A stretch of 64,000 bases of DNA from Hyphomicrobiales bacterium (GTDB lineage Bacteria; Pseudomonadota; Alphaproteobacteria; Rhizobiales; Beijerinckiaceae), in assembly GCA_930633525.1 (NCBI GenBank), contig CAKNFP010000001.1, positions 2,892,001 to 2,956,000 on the forward strand, written 5' to 3'. The position numbers and the translations under genes were made by a program. Shown here in pieces: positions 49,002 to 58,554 of this stretch (positions within the stretch are counted from its first letter, which is position 1; each line of letters begins with the position of its first letter). The notes below the pieces were generated by a model, which saw only the letters and a program-made list of their open reading frames with translations, searched no databases and had not been told where the DNA came from.

Positions 49002-50831
49002 TCAGCGGATCCCCCAGGCGCCCTGACGCGCCATGTTCGGGAAGGCGGTCGCAAGCGGCGCTGTGTGGGGCGGCAGCCCAAGAAGCGGCGCCACGCGCTC
49101 GATGATCTTGCCGGTGGTCACACCCGCGTTCCAGGCAGCCGTGGTGTAGCCGTAGCTTTCCGGCGTCGCCTGCGGCTCGTCATAGAGCGTCAGGAAAACA
49201 TACTTCGGCTTGTCGGCCGGGGCGATCGCCATGAACGTCGTGAAGTTCTTATTCTTGGCATAGCGGCCGTTGATCACCTTCTCGGCCGTACCCGTCTTGC
49301 CGCCGATGTAGTAGGCGCCGCTCGTTGCTTCCTCGGTCTTGCGCGCCGAGCCACGCTCCGCATTGATGCGCATGATATAGCGCATCGCCTCGGACGTCTC
49401 CGGCTTGATCACCCGGGGAGCATCGGCCTTGGCGTCCGCTTCCGAGCGCTTCAGGAAGGTCGGCTTGATGAAATAGCCGCCGTTGACCAGCGCACCGACG
49501 GCCGCCAGAGCCTGAACGGGCGCCACGGCGAGGCCATGGCCGAAGGCGATGGTCGCGGTGTTGATCTCACCCCAGCGGGACGGGACGAGGGGCTCGGCGC
49601 TTTCGGGCAGTTCCGTGCGCATGCGATCCAGCTGCCCCATCTTGCGGAGGAAGGCCTTGTGGCCCTCCACGCCGACCGACAGCGCCATCTTGATCGAGCC
49701 CATGTTCGATGAATGCACGAACACTTCCGGCACTGTCAGCGTTCGGCCCGTGCCGTGGTATTCGCGAATGACCTGGCGGCCAAAGCGCATCATGCCGCCG
49801 GCGGTGGAGTAGGACGAGTTGATGTTCGCCTTGCCGCTGTCCAGCGCCATCGCGACCGTTAGCGCCTTGAAGGTCGAGCCCATCTCATAGACGCCGACGT
49901 TGAGCCGGTTGATGCGGTCTTTGTCCTGGGCATCGACAGGGTTGCTCGGGTCGAAATCCGGCAGCGAGACGAGCGAGATGATCTCGCCGGTGTTGACGTC
50001 GAGGATCGCAGCCGCGGCCGCCTTGGCGCGGAAGTACGCCATGCCCTTCACGAGCTCGTCGCGCATGGCGTGGGTCGCGCGCAGATCGAGCGACAGGGCG
50101 ATCGGCTTCATGTCGTCGGCGCTGCGCGCAAAGCCGAGGCCAGACAGAGCCTGCAAGCCTTGCCCGTCGAGATATTTCTCGATCCCGGCGATGCCCTCGT
50201 GGTCGACGTTGGCAAAGCCGAGGATATGCGCGCCGATCGGACCGTTGGGATAGACGCGCTTGTTTTCCGGGATGAAGCCGACGCCGGGGATGCCGAGGCG
50301 GTGCACTTCCGCCTGCTGCTTGGGCGAGACCTCGCGCTTCACCCAGACGAAGCCGCGCTTGGTGCCGAGCCTGTTGCGCAGGTCCGTCGCATTGAGATCC
50401 GGGAGGACCGCGGTGAGGAGTTCGGTCGCCTCGTCCTTGTCGATGATGTTGCGCGGCTCGGCGAAGACCGAGGCGGTTTTGACGTCAGTCGCCAGAATGA
50501 TGCCGTTGCGGTCAACGATATCGGGGCGTGAGGCCATGATGGCGGCCGTCGCTGCCCGGTGGAACTCGCTCTGGGCCTCCGGCGCCAGCGCGAGCAGGGT
50601 AAGGCGGCCGATGATCAGCAAGAAAAGAAGTGAGAAGAAGACGCCGACGAGCCCAATGCGCGCCACGCCCTTGTCGGCCCGCATGTGGAAGAAGCGGCTG
50701 AGGAAGGCAATGATGGCGAGCAGGATCTGGCGGACACGGCCAGCCGGCGACGGGCGGCCCGCCGGCGCCGCGGCGGCGTCGGAACCGTACTGGCCGGAGT
50801 AAGGAGCGTCGATCGTCGGGACGTTGGACAT
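49002..50831 (-). CDS. ftsI: FtsI (PBP3), septal peptidoglycan transpeptidase
   Basis: FtsI is the class B PBP that cross-links septal peptidoglycan with FtsW. The protein of about 609 aa has a single membrane helix (IGLVGVFFSLLFLLIIGRLTLLAL), a dimerisation/pedestal domain, and a transpeptidase domain with complete motifs: SxxK in GSTFK (Ser near 316), SSN near 373 and KTGTAEK near 511. The ATG at 50831 is chosen; a GTG at 50843 overlaps the ftsL stop and would add four residues. Confidence 0.96.
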   Translation of the reverse strand: MSNVPTIDAPYSGQYGSDAAAAPAGRPSPAGRVRQILLAIIAFLSRFFHMRADKGVARIGLVGVFFSLLFLLIIGRLTLLALAPEAQSEFHRAATAAIMASRPDIVDRNGIILATDVKTASVFAEPRNIIDKDEATELLTAVLPDLNATDLRNRLGTKRGFVWVKREVSPKQQAEVHRLGIPGVGFIPENKRVYPNGPIGAHILGFANVDHEGIAGIEKYLDGQGLQALSGLGFARSADDMKPIALSLDLRATHAMRDELVKGMAYFRAKAAAAAILDVNTGEIISLVSLPDFDPSNPVDAQDKDRINRLNVGVYEMGSTFKALTVAMALDSGKANINSSYSTAGGMMRFGRQVIREYHGTGRTLTVPEVFVHSSNMGSIKMALSVGVEGHKAFLRKMGQLDRMRTELPESAEPLVPSRWGEINTATIAFGHGLAVAPVQALAAVGALVNGGYFIKPTFLKRSEADAKADAPRVIKPETSEAMRYIMRINAERGSARKTEEATSGAYYIGGKTGTAEKVINGRYAKNKNFTTFMAIAPADKPKYVFLTLYDEPQATPESYGYTTAAWNAGVTTGKIIERVAPLLGLPPHTAPLATAFPNMARQGAWGIR

Positions 50832-50839
50832 AGGGACTC

Positions 50840-51229
50840 TCACCGCGCCGCAGAGGGGGTGCTGGCTGCTGACGTCGAACCGGTCTGAGGCGTTGCTGTC
50901 GGCTCACCAAGACCGAGCGACTCGAGCTTGCGCCCGATGGCATCGACCTTCATCTGTCGTTCCGGCACATCGCTCAATTTCGCGATCTGCTTCACTGTGA
51001 GCGGTTGCAGGTCGAGATGCCGCTTGGCGAGCACCTGCAGACGATCCGGACGGTTGAAGTACTGCCATTCCGCCCGCATCACCGCGATGGCCTCCTTCTC
51101 GCGCTGGACGCGCGTCTTCAGCTTGGCCACCTGCTCGGCGTAGTAGATCGTCTCATACTTGATGGAATACGCGTATCCCGCCGAGCCCACGAGCAGGGCG
51201 ATGGCGATGAGATGCATGAGGCGGATCAT
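50840..51229 (-). CDS. ftsL: Cell division protein FtsL
   Basis: FtsL is a small bitopic divisome protein that helps activate FtsWI. The 129-aa protein has one N-terminal membrane helix ([19 protein letters not shown]) and a coiled coil ([20 protein letters not shown]), then the conserved region [20 protein letters not shown]. Identity also rests on position between rsmH and ftsI. Its start overlaps the rsmH stop. Confidence 0.9.
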   Translation of the reverse strand: MIRLMHLIAIALLVGSAGYAYSIKYETIYYAEQVAKLKTRVQREKEAIAVMRAEWQYFNRPDRLQVLAKRHLDLQPLTVKQIAKLSDVPERQMKVDAIGRKLESLGLGEPTATPQTGSTSAASTPSAAR

Positions 51230-52347
51230 GTACGCGTCCTTCCCCGACTGGAACCTGGTCGCCCACTCCCCGGTCCCCCACTCCTGGACCGGGGCTTTCC
51301 GGAACGGCCCGCGTCGGGCAGTGCCGCCAACGCCAAAACGTCCTCGTCCTCCGCGCGTGTCGGCGCGGCAGTGCGTTCGGCGGCCCGCAGCTTGGCGGAA
51401 CGCGCGCGCGGATTGGCGCGCAGTTCCGTCTCCGATGCGGTCACCGGGCCACGCGTCACCAATGCGAAGGTCGCATCGTCCAACGCCTCACCGGGCAGAT
51501 GCCGGGAGACGCCGGCCGTGCGCGCCGAGCGCCGCGCCATGAACTGCTTGACGATGCGATCTTCCAGCGAATGGAAGGTGACGACCACGAGCCGGCCGCC
51601 GGGCTTCAGCACCCGCTCGGCGGCATGCAGCGCGCGCACCAGTTCACCCAGCTCGTCATTGACGGCGATGCGCAGGGCCTGGAAGGAGCGCGTCGCGGGA
51701 TGAGGCCCGTTCGGCTCGGCGCGCACGATGCCGGCGACGAGATCGGCCAGTTCGCCCGTCGTGCGGATCGGCGCCCGGCGTCGCGCTTCCAGGATCGCGC
51801 GCGCAATCGCCCGCGACCGGCGCTCCTCGCCGAAATGGTAGAGGATATCGGCGATCTCGCCTTCATCCGCCTCGTTGACGATATCAGCGGCGCTGCGCCC
51901 GGCCTGCTCCATGCGCATGTCGAGCGGACCATCGTTGCGGAAGGAAAAGCCCCGCTCGCCCTGGTCGACCTGCATGGATGACACGCCGATATCGAGCACC
52001 ACGCCATCGAGCGGCAAGAAGCCCGCCCCGGCCGCATGGTCCTCAAGCTCGCCGAAGCGGCCCTCGATGAGGGCAAGTCGTCCCGCGGCCTCTTCAACGA
52101 GCGGCTGCCCGTCGCGGATCGCATCGGGGTCACGGTCGAGCGCGACGACGCGGACGCCATCGGCTGCCCGCAGGATCGCGCTGGTATAGCCGCCCGCGCC
52201 GAAAGTGCCGTCGAGATAGGAACCGCCCGGTTGCGGGGCGAGCGCTTCCAGAACCTCTTCCAGCAGCACGGGAATGTGACGGGCCGGTCCGCCAGCAGTG
52301 TCAACCGGGCCGCCTCCGGCCTGGCCGCCACCGCGACCCGTCGTCAT
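51226..52347 (-). CDS. rsmH: 16S rRNA m4C1402 N4-methyltransferase RsmH (MraW)
   Basis: RsmH methylates C1402 in the ribosomal P site. Starting at [10 protein letters not shown] (52347), overlapping the mraZ stop, gives 373 aa. Motifs: [64 protein letters not shown] and [18 protein letters not shown]. The C-terminus carries an extra Arg/Ser/Gly/Pro tail (about residues 345-373) longer than usual for the family. It may bind RNA non-specifically, but that is inference. Confidence 0.95.
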   Translation of the reverse strand: MTTGRGGGQAGGGPVDTAGGPARHIPVLLEEVLEALAPQPGGSYLDGTFGAGGYTSAILRAADGVRVVALDRDPDAIRDGQPLVEEAAGRLALIEGRFGELEDHAAGAGFLPLDGVVLDIGVSSMQVDQGERGFSFRNDGPLDMRMEQAGRSAADIVNEADEGEIADILYHFGEERRSRAIARAILEARRRAPIRTTGELADLVAGIVRAEPNGPHPATRSFQALRIAVNDELGELVRALHAAERVLKPGGRLVVVTFHSLEDRIVKQFMARRSARTAGVSRHLPGEALDDATFALVTRGPVTASETELRANPRARSAKLRAAERTAAPTRAEDEDVLALAALPDAGRSGKPRSRSGGPGSGRPGSSRGRTRT

Positions 52348-52835
52348 TCCCGTGCTCCGGAAGACCCCGGAACTTTTGGAGCACTGCCAAGCGCATGATT
52401 CAGCGAGCGTTTGAGCTCCCGCACCTTGGCCCGTGCCTCCTCGAGATGGGCCCGGAACAGGTCCGGCTTCCACATCTGAAACTTCTGCCCATGCCCCACA
52501 AACGTGACATGGTCGGAGATACCGGCGTGGTCGCGCAGCGTATCCGTGAGGATGACGCGCCCCTCCGTATCCACCTTCAAAACCTCGCTCGTCCCGAGCA
52601 GCGCTGTCGAGAGATGATCCCGCTCCTCCGAATAGGGAGACAGCGTCGACAGCAAGCCGTCGATCTCCGTCAACAGAGCGTTGCCTCCCGCGTCCAGAGC
52701 TGGCGTGTCCAGCGCCGGATGCACATAGAGCCCCTCGAAACCATCCCTCACGAGAACAGCCCGAAACGACGCCGGGATGGAGACCCGTCCCTTCGCATCC
52801 AACCGGTTGGTGAAGTTGGACACAAAGCGGTCCAT
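52344..52835 (-). CDS. mraZ: MraZ, transcriptional regulator of the dcw cluster
   Basis: MraZ is an AbrB-like protein that binds repeats upstream of its own operon. Starting at [19 protein letters not shown] (52835) gives 163 aa with two SpoVT/AbrB-like halves ([13 protein letters not shown] and [18 protein letters not shown]), each with the DxKGR/DxxGR signature. It is first in the dcw cluster and overlaps rsmH. The frame upstream of 52835 is not MraZ-like. Confidence 0.95.
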   Translation of the reverse strand: MDRFVSNFTNRLDAKGRVSIPASFRAVLVRDGFEGLYVHPALDTPALDAGGNALLTEIDGLLSTLSPYSEERDHLSTALLGTSEVLKVDTEGRVILTDTLRDHAGISDHVTFVGHGQKFQMWKPDLFRAHLEEARAKVRELKRSLNHALGSAPKVPGSSGARE

Positions 52836-52893
52836 GGCAACCGATCCCAGCCGTCCCCTCGCCTGCGAGCCCCGCAGGCGCACGCACACTGAC

Positions 52894-52906
52894 CCCAGAC
52901 ATCCCA
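52894..52906 (-). promoter_or_regulatory. Candidate MraZ box (two TGGG half-sites)
   Basis: On the minus strand TGGG-ATGTC-TGGG gives two TGGG repeats with the 5-nt spacer known for MraZ operators, about 60 nt upstream of mraZ. A third repeat in register is absent. The rest of the 330-nt gap (52836-53165) holds a small palindrome (CCTGCGAG/CCCCGCAGG area) and probably the dcw promoter, with no gene. Confidence 0.5.
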
Positions 52907-53165
52907 AACGACAGCTCGTCGCCGGTCCCGCAGGAGGCGCCAAGTACCTTGTCTGAGCTTGTGAATCCCGCCGTTGACGGGATGATTTGGGATAGCATGG
53001 GATTTTATGGTCGTCAATGGAATCGGGAGTTCCGGTGATGGCTCCCAGGAGCCGCCATGACACTCCCTCAAGGTTAACGAAGGCTTGCTTTTCAACGTTT
53101 GGCGACGCGGAAGCCGCTCAAAATCACGTCACTTTTTTTCGGAGAGAACGCGGAGGATAAGCGCG

Positions 53166-53402
53166 ATGACCGATAACGCGGCCGGCGACATCGACATTTC
53201 CCAGCCGATCGCCATGATTGCCGGATCCTGGCGTATCGCGCCGCCCTCGCGGATCACCTGCAATGTCGAAGGCCATCAGTCAGTTTCTCAGCTACGTGCT
53301 CCGCCACGCGCCGGATTCAATCGGCTTTCAGCTCGATCCCCAGGGTTGGGCCGACGTGGATACGCTGATCACGAAGGCGCGGGCCGCGGGACAGGATCTT
53401 GA
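53166..53402 (+). CDS. Small ORF with a good ribosome site overlapping the kptA start
   Basis: The ATG at 53166 has GGAGG 9 nt upstream and begins MTDNAAGDIDISQPIAMIAG, reading 78 codons in a different frame from kptA and ending inside it at 53402. kptA itself lacks a ribosome site. It may be a leader peptide for translational coupling, a real short protein, or the remnant of an upstream gene. I recognise no family, and codons past 53263 are out of frame with a real gene. Confidence 0.35.
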   Translation: MTDNAAGDIDISQPIAMIAGSWRIAPPSRITCNVEGHQSVSQLRAPPRAGFNRLSARSPGLGRRGYADHEGAGRGTGS

Positions 53403-53811
53403 CCGCGAGACCCTCCTGGCCGTGGTGACCGCCAGCGACAAGCAACGCTTTACGCTTTCACCGGACGGAAAGCGCATCCGCGCAGCGCAGGGCCATTCCG
53501 TGAAGGTGGATCTCGGCATCGCGCCGAGCGAACCACCCGCCGCGCTCTACCATGGGACGGCGCGGCGCAACCTGGAGGCAATCTTCGCGGAAGGGCTAAA
53601 ACCTGGACAGCGCCAGCACGTCCACCTCTCGCTGACCGCGACGACCGCCCGGGCGGTCGGAAGTCGCCATGGAACGCCCGCCATACTGACTGTCGACACA
53701 GGCGCGATGCGACGGGCCGGGTTCACCTTCCTGGAAGCCGAGAACGGGGTCTGGCTGACAAACCACGTGCCGCCGGAATTCCTCGCGCCCATCAGCGATG
53801 AAACATCATGA
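53263..53811 (+). CDS. kptA: RNA 2'-phosphotransferase (KptA/Tpt1 family)
   Basis: Tpt1/KptA enzymes remove an internal 2'-phosphate from RNA in an NAD+-dependent reaction that makes ADP-ribose-1'',2''-cyclic phosphate. Starting at MSKAISQFLSYVLRHAP (53263) gives 182 aa. The conserved motifs are intact: RH at 14-15, RIRAAQGHS (71-79), LYHGTARRNL (95-104, with the NAD-binding HGT), HVHLS (119-123) and GVWLTNHVP (162-170). No bacterial substrate is firmly established for the family. It is divergent from mraZ. Confidence 0.93.
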   Translation: MSKAISQFLSYVLRHAPDSIGFQLDPQGWADVDTLITKARAAGQDLDRETLLAVVTASDKQRFTLSPDGKRIRAAQGHSVKVDLGIAPSEPPAALYHGTARRNLEAIFAEGLKPGQRQHVHLSLTATTARAVGSRHGTPAILTVDTGAMRRAGFTFLEAENGVWLTNHVPPEFLAPISDETS

Positions 53812-54181
53812 AATATAGATTCTACAACTGCTTAATCCGGATAGTTGAATCAATATCGCCCTATCGCGAGACGCGGCGGAGAGGGCGAAAGAGCGATTCC
53901 GCGACAGGGACTTGCGCGCGGATTTAACGACGCCCCATCAGTCACGGCCTCACGGTGTGGGGCGCCATCCCAGGCTTTCAGCCGGAGATCCCGCAGGATC
54001 CTCTTGCGGCATCGAGCGAAGGCCAGAACAACGATGTCGCGCAGAGATGCCACGAGGGAAAAACGCTTCCCGTCCAATGCGATGGCGCGACGTTTTGAAT
54101 CAGGGATGCAGCATCCGCACGCCCACCAATCCGCGCGCTGTGAGCAGCATTCGCGTAAGGAGGGGCTTGATGGACGGCGGT
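53812..54181. other. Gap between kptA and rnpB, no supported gene
   Basis: This 370-nt stretch lies downstream of both kptA and rnpB. A minus-strand frame (53850-54077) with a peptide SLRDIVVLAFARCRKRI is open but unrecognised and has no clear ribosome site, so I do not call it. Confidence 0.4.
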
Positions 54182-54580
<399 letters not shown>

Positions 54581-54629
54581 TGTTCGATAGGCGCCGCCGG
54601 CCCCCGGGTCAAGCCGGCGCGAAGCTCCG

Positions 54630-55310
54630 TCAACCGCGGTTCGCGACCCGCTGCTGGTCGGGATCCGGCTGCTTCTCGCGGACTTCCTCAGCGATGATGC
54701 CCTTCACCTTCGCGCAATAGTCGCGATTGGTGGCATTGGGCCGCTTGGCATAGTAGCCGCTGTTGTAGCGCATGATGGTGCCACACATATCCCCTCCGGC
54801 GCGCCGATAGGCTCCCGCCAGATATTTGACGCCAAACATGATGTTGACATCGGGTGTGTAGAGGCCTCCAACCGTGCCGACATAGCCGATGTCACGCGCC
54901 GTCGATGGCTTGATCTGCATCAGACCAACGGCGACGCCGCTGAACGCGCTCTGCTTGTAACGGCTCTCCACGCGCATGACGGCATCAACGAGCGTCACCG
55001 GCAAGCCGTTCTCCTTGGCGTAATGCGCGATGAGATCGGTGTAGCGGCTGCGATAGGTTGTGTTGTAGCGTAGCGCCTTGCCCGCCTTCACGCGGATAGC
55101 CCCCTTGTACCCGATGACCGGATGGCTGTGGGCATCGATCGGCGGGCTGGACTTCTGCGCGCCGAAGACAAGTTCGCCCATGCGATTGATATCGAGCGCG
55201 CCCGGGATCTCTGACCCTGTCTTGGTTTCCGTGGCCGACGCAGCGCCGGCCATGCAGAACGTCGAAAAACTGATGCATGCAATCACTTTGACGAAACGCA
55301 ATACTCTCAC
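54630..55310 (-). CDS. Lytic transglycosylase, SLT domain (226 aa)
   Basis: This is a periplasmic enzyme that cleaves peptidoglycan glycan strands with 1,6-anhydro product. It has a signal peptide (VKVIACISFSTFCMAGAASA) and then an SLT/lysozyme-like domain. The catalytic Glu is in DAVMRVESRYKQSA, followed by GVAVGLMQIKPSTARDIGY, DVNIMFGVKYLAGAYRRAGG and RYNSGYYAKR. It lies directly upstream of rnpB and in tandem with a second transglycosylase. Confidence 0.9.
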   Translation of the reverse strand: MRVLRFVKVIACISFSTFCMAGAASATETKTGSEIPGALDINRMGELVFGAQKSSPPIDAHSHPVIGYKGAIRVKAGKALRYNTTYRSRYTDLIAHYAKENGLPVTLVDAVMRVESRYKQSAFSGVAVGLMQIKPSTARDIGYVGTVGGLYTPDVNIMFGVKYLAGAYRRAGGDMCGTIMRYNSGYYAKRPNATNRDYCAKVKGIIAEEVREKQPDPDQQRVANRG

Positions 55311-55424
55311 TCCTCAAAATGGCTCAATGAAAAACCGCGCCGCGAGGCGATGCCTCGCAGCCTGCCAGCTCCAATAGCGGCAAGAATGCCGGCTTATGCT
55401 GAGCCTTGACCTAATCGGGCCGGA

Positions 55425-56435
55425 TCAGCGCCGACTGACGTGGGGTCTCACCTTGGCGCAATATGCCCGCGCTGCGCCCGTCATGGACGTCGCGCGATGA
55501 CCGGCTTGATACTTCAAGACAGTCCGGCAGGTGTCCCCTCCCGCAAGGCGATAAGCCTGCGCGAGATAACGAATTCCATAACGCAAGTTCGTATCAGCAT
55601 CGTAGAGACCCTGAACCGGGCCTTGGTATCCCATTCCACGCGCCGTCGCGGTGCTGATCTGAGTCAGCCCGACATTGACACCGTTGCGCGCGCGCGGGTT
55701 GAACCGGCTCTCGACGCGCACCACGGCGGTCGCGAGATCCACCGGCACGCCGTTAGCCGCGGCATGATGCGCGATGAGCGAATGCACGCCACCCGCGGCC
55801 GGTCCGGCGTCCGTCATGGACCGGCTGCCGGCGATTTCGGCGGTGCCGGGCTCCGCTATGGCAACCTTCAGCGGCTTCGCCGGCGCGACAGTGACCCGTG
55901 CGGGGGCCGGCGGCGGCTGCGGCGTGCGGACGGCGATCGAAGATGGAACCACCGCCTTGTCCGCCGGGTTTTCAGCGGCTACCGCACTGGCGGCCGGCGA
56001 GCGCGGCACACCTGTCACGAGCGAAGCGGCGACTGGCTTGCGCAGCGCCGCGGACGTCAGATCGAGCGGACGAGGCGCCTTGCGCCGGCTTGTTGCCGCT
56101 GACACGGTCTTCGTCGAAGGCGCGGCGGATTGCGCCGTCTCCGGCGCGAGCGCTTTCACCTCGAGTGCAGGACCAGCCTGCGGGGGAATGCTGCCGGACG
56201 ATGCAGCTATGCTGCTCCCGGTCGAACGGGTCCGCTGCGCCTTGCGGTTATCACGCTTCCCATCCTTGCCGGTGACCTTGCCATCCTTGCCTGTCACCTT
56301 GGCCGGCGCCTGTAAATCAGGCGGGATTTCCAACGCACGCCGTTCGGCCTGAGCGGATGCTGAGGAGATGCAGCCTACTGTCGCCAAAAGCGACGCTGTC
56401 AGCAGCATTCTGCCATTTCTGTACGCGCCCTTCAT
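55425..56435 (-). CDS. Lytic transglycosylase, SLT domain with long Pro/Ala-rich linker (336 aa)
   Basis: This is paralogous to the downstream transglycosylase in its C-terminal SLT domain: catalytic Glu in ATAVVRVESRFNPRARN, then GVNVGLTQISTATARGMGYQ, LRYGIRYLAQAYRLAGGDTC and LKYQAGHRA. The signal peptide is MKGAYRNGRMLLTASLLATV... when started at 56435. A longer frame to 56549 has a poor N-terminus. A linker of about 170 residues, low in complexity, joins them. Confidence 0.88.
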   Translation of the reverse strand: MKGAYRNGRMLLTASLLATVGCISSASAQAERRALEIPPDLQAPAKVTGKDGKVTGKDGKRDNRKAQRTRSTGSSIAASSGSIPPQAGPALEVKALAPETAQSAAPSTKTVSAATSRRKAPRPLDLTSAALRKPVAASLVTGVPRSPAASAVAAENPADKAVVPSSIAVRTPQPPPAPARVTVAPAKPLKVAIAEPGTAEIAGSRSMTDAGPAAGGVHSLIAHHAAANGVPVDLATAVVRVESRFNPRARNGVNVGLTQISTATARGMGYQGPVQGLYDADTNLRYGIRYLAQAYRLAGGDTCRTVLKYQAGHRATSMTGAARAYCAKVRPHVSRR

Positions 56436-56859
56436 GCCCGCGTCAGATCCATACGCACGTCCTCCTGTTTCAAAAAGCGATGTGGATAACATCACCTTAA
56501 GCGCAGCTGCTGACACGCGATAATCATATCGCCATGACGCAACGTTCAATCACCGCCTTCCAGCTTGAGCGTGTGACTTCGCGCAAGAATGCGGCAATCT
56601 TCAGGCAGGAGAATCAGCGATTTCTGTCAAGAAACACGGGAATAACCGCTATCCATTTCTATTACACGGTCAATGTCTTTTACATAAACCTACTTGAAAA
56701 AATTGTATTCATTGAATGAATGAAAAGAATAAAGAACTATACGATCACGGAAGACAAACTCCACCGCAAAATCGGAGATTTGCCGGCTTGGTAAGGAACT
56801 GTCCCGCTTTTCCGAGCGTTGAGATCACGTCTCCATGCGGTTTGAAAGGAAACGACCCC
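56436..56859. other. AT-rich divergent intergenic region
   Basis: The region between the transglycosylase and the lipoprotein gene is AT-rich (56620-56740). It should hold divergent promoters. The plus-strand frame 56534-56719 is unconvincing and rejected. Confidence 0.4.
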
Positions 56860-57126
56860 ATGAAAAAGATCCTGGCGATTGGCCTCATCACCGTCGGAAT
56901 GGCTGGCGGTCTGACGGCCTGCAACACGCCACAGGACCGGGCCGTGGGCGGAGCGGTCATAGGAGGTGCAACCGGCGCCGCTGTTGGAGGGCTAGCCACG
57001 GGCCGCGCGAGTGGCGCCTTGGTTGGGGGCGCTGTCGGTGCCGCCGGCGGTGCGCTGGTCGGCGCAGCCACCGCACCGGCCTGCGAGACTTATTACTATC
57101 GCGGCCGCCAATATCAGGATTGCTGA
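56860..57126 (+). CDS. Glycine-zipper lipoprotein (88 aa)
   Basis: AAAGGAA lies upstream of the ATG at 56860. The N-terminus is a lipoprotein signal (MKKILAIGLITVGMAGGLTAC) with lipobox LTAC. A glycine-zipper stretch follows (GGAVIGGATGAAVGGLATG, GGAVGAAGGALVGAAT), then a short aromatic tail YYYRGRQYQDC. This architecture is common in outer-membrane or periplasmic 17-kDa-antigen/YMGG-like small proteins; precise function is unknown. A strong terminator follows. Confidence 0.82.
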   Translation: MKKILAIGLITVGMAGGLTACNTPQDRAVGGAVIGGATGAAVGGLATGRASGALVGGAVGAAGGALVGAATAPACETYYYRGRQYQDC

Positions 57127-57153
57127 TGACAGTCTGAGAACGATCTGCCCTGC

Positions 57154-57189
57154 AAGGATGGCGGCAGGTCCACCCGCCGCCATCCTTTT
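57154..57189 (+). terminator. Strong rho-independent terminator of the glycine-zipper gene
   Basis: The 12-bp perfect stem is AAGGATGGCGGC (57154-57165) with GCCGCCATCCTT (57176-57187), a 10-nt loop and TTTT at 57186-57189. It starts 28 nt after the stop codon. Confidence 0.92.
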
Positions 57190-57318
57190 AGGGCGTCCTG
57201 TCGTGCCGGAGCCCGTGACATACGACGCACGGAGCCCAAACGCAGTCCAGCCCCACGAAGCGTGTTGCTTCATGGGGTGGGAGCTCTGGGGCAGTCGACA
57301 ATTTCGACGAAGGGGGTT

Positions 57319-58272
57319 TTAGAACCCAGGAGCCGCTACGGCGGTCTTGTCCGCTGCCGCCTGAGACGGCGTCGGACCGGCGAGCGCGACGGGCTTGTCG
57401 CTCTCACGCGCCGCGCGCAGGATCTCGCGACCGAGGAGGCGCGCCATGCAGGCGTGACCGCGGTCGCTCATATGAAAGCCATCGCTCGACAGCATGGCTT
57501 GTAGCGCTACCGCAGATTGGTCTCCCCAGCCTTTCATCAGGGCATAGCGGGAAAAAACGCATGTCTTGGTCTTCAAGCCGATCTCGGTGACCAGATTGAC
57601 GAACCGCTCGTAGCGCTGCTTGTCGCTGATCGATGGGAAGAACTGCTGATCGAGCAGAATGAGGTCGGCGTTCGCGGCTGTGGCCGCCGCAATACCGCGC
57701 TCCACCAGATCCCGGAACACGTCCTCGCCGACGGACGTCAGAGCATCGTTGGTGCCGACCTGCCAGATGACGAGGTCAGGCTTCAGTGCGGAGACCTCTT
57801 TCTCGAGCCGTGCGAGCGTCTGCACCGCCGTCTCTCCACCGATGCCCGATACGTGCATGTCGATGTCAACGGTGGGCAGCTTTTCCTCGAGCCGTGCCGT
57901 CAACTGAGCGGGATAGGCGGCCGCCGGGGATGACGTTCCAACGCCGGCGGTCGTCGAGGACCCGATCGCCAGAATGGTCAGGCGCCCGCCCGTCGCAAAA
58001 CGCGCCTGGGTATGTTTGAGGCGGCCGTTGAGCGCCAGGACGGGCTGCATGGTCAGGCATTCCCAACCGGCAGCCGCGGGGGCTGGCGTCGTTTGAGATG
58101 TCGCCACGGCATGATGGGCATCCTGAACCGCACCGAGGCCTTCCGCGAAAGACGTGGCAGGAAGCGTCACGGCCATAGCGGAGACAACGAATGCGGAGAT
58201 GATCGGGGGGGAAAAGCGGCACAAGACTTTTGCGACGGTCGCGCCGGCCGTCGAAACTGAACCTCGAACCAT
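57319..58272 (-). CDS. Exported SGNH/GDSL-type hydrolase
   Basis: This 317-aa protein has an N-terminal hydrophobic export segment (IISAFVVSAMAVTLPATSFA). Its SGNH hydrolase domain has nucleophile Ser105 in AIGSSTTAG, the Gly block in VSGIGGETA, Asn175 in VGTNDAL, and Asp264/His267 in SSDGFHMSD. All four blocks are intact, so it should be an active esterase or lipase-like enzyme. Substrate is unknown; acyl or O-acetyl esters of envelope glycans are possible. It is divergent from amn, with a 282-nt gap. Confidence 0.87.
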   Translation of the reverse strand: MVRGSVSTAGATVAKVLCRFSPPIISAFVVSAMAVTLPATSFAEGLGAVQDAHHAVATSQTTPAPAAAGWECLTMQPVLALNGRLKHTQARFATGGRLTILAIGSSTTAGVGTSSPAAAYPAQLTARLEEKLPTVDIDMHVSGIGGETAVQTLARLEKEVSALKPDLVIWQVGTNDALTSVGEDVFRDLVERGIAAATAANADLILLDQQFFPSISDKQRYERFVNLVTEIGLKTKTCVFSRYALMKGWGDQSAVALQAMLSSDGFHMSDRGHACMARLLGREILRAARESDKPVALAGPTPSQAAADKTAVAAPGF

Positions 58273-58554
58273 TCTGTTGGCACCGGAAAGTGGCAGGACC
58301 CAAGGCAGTCTCTAGCATATGCTGCACTGCCATGCGAGCGGAACCGTTGCCGTGCATGCGTTTGCGGGCGTTCAGTATTTTTCTTCGCTGGCGAACGCCA
58401 CATCGGAAAAGTGGAACGTTGCCACGCAAACGTCTTCCCAAACTGGCAACCATTCGCGAAGAATGTCCCCTGGGATAACAGGCGTACCTGACGATGCGCT
58501 CCGTTTCGCGCTAGATTCATCGCGAGTAGTCGTCTGCGAAGAAGGGAGCCTTGC

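Noticed and set aside
53850..54077. 75-codon minus-strand frame between kptA and rnpB
   Set aside because: No family recognised and no ribosome site; possibly chance in GC-rich DNA.
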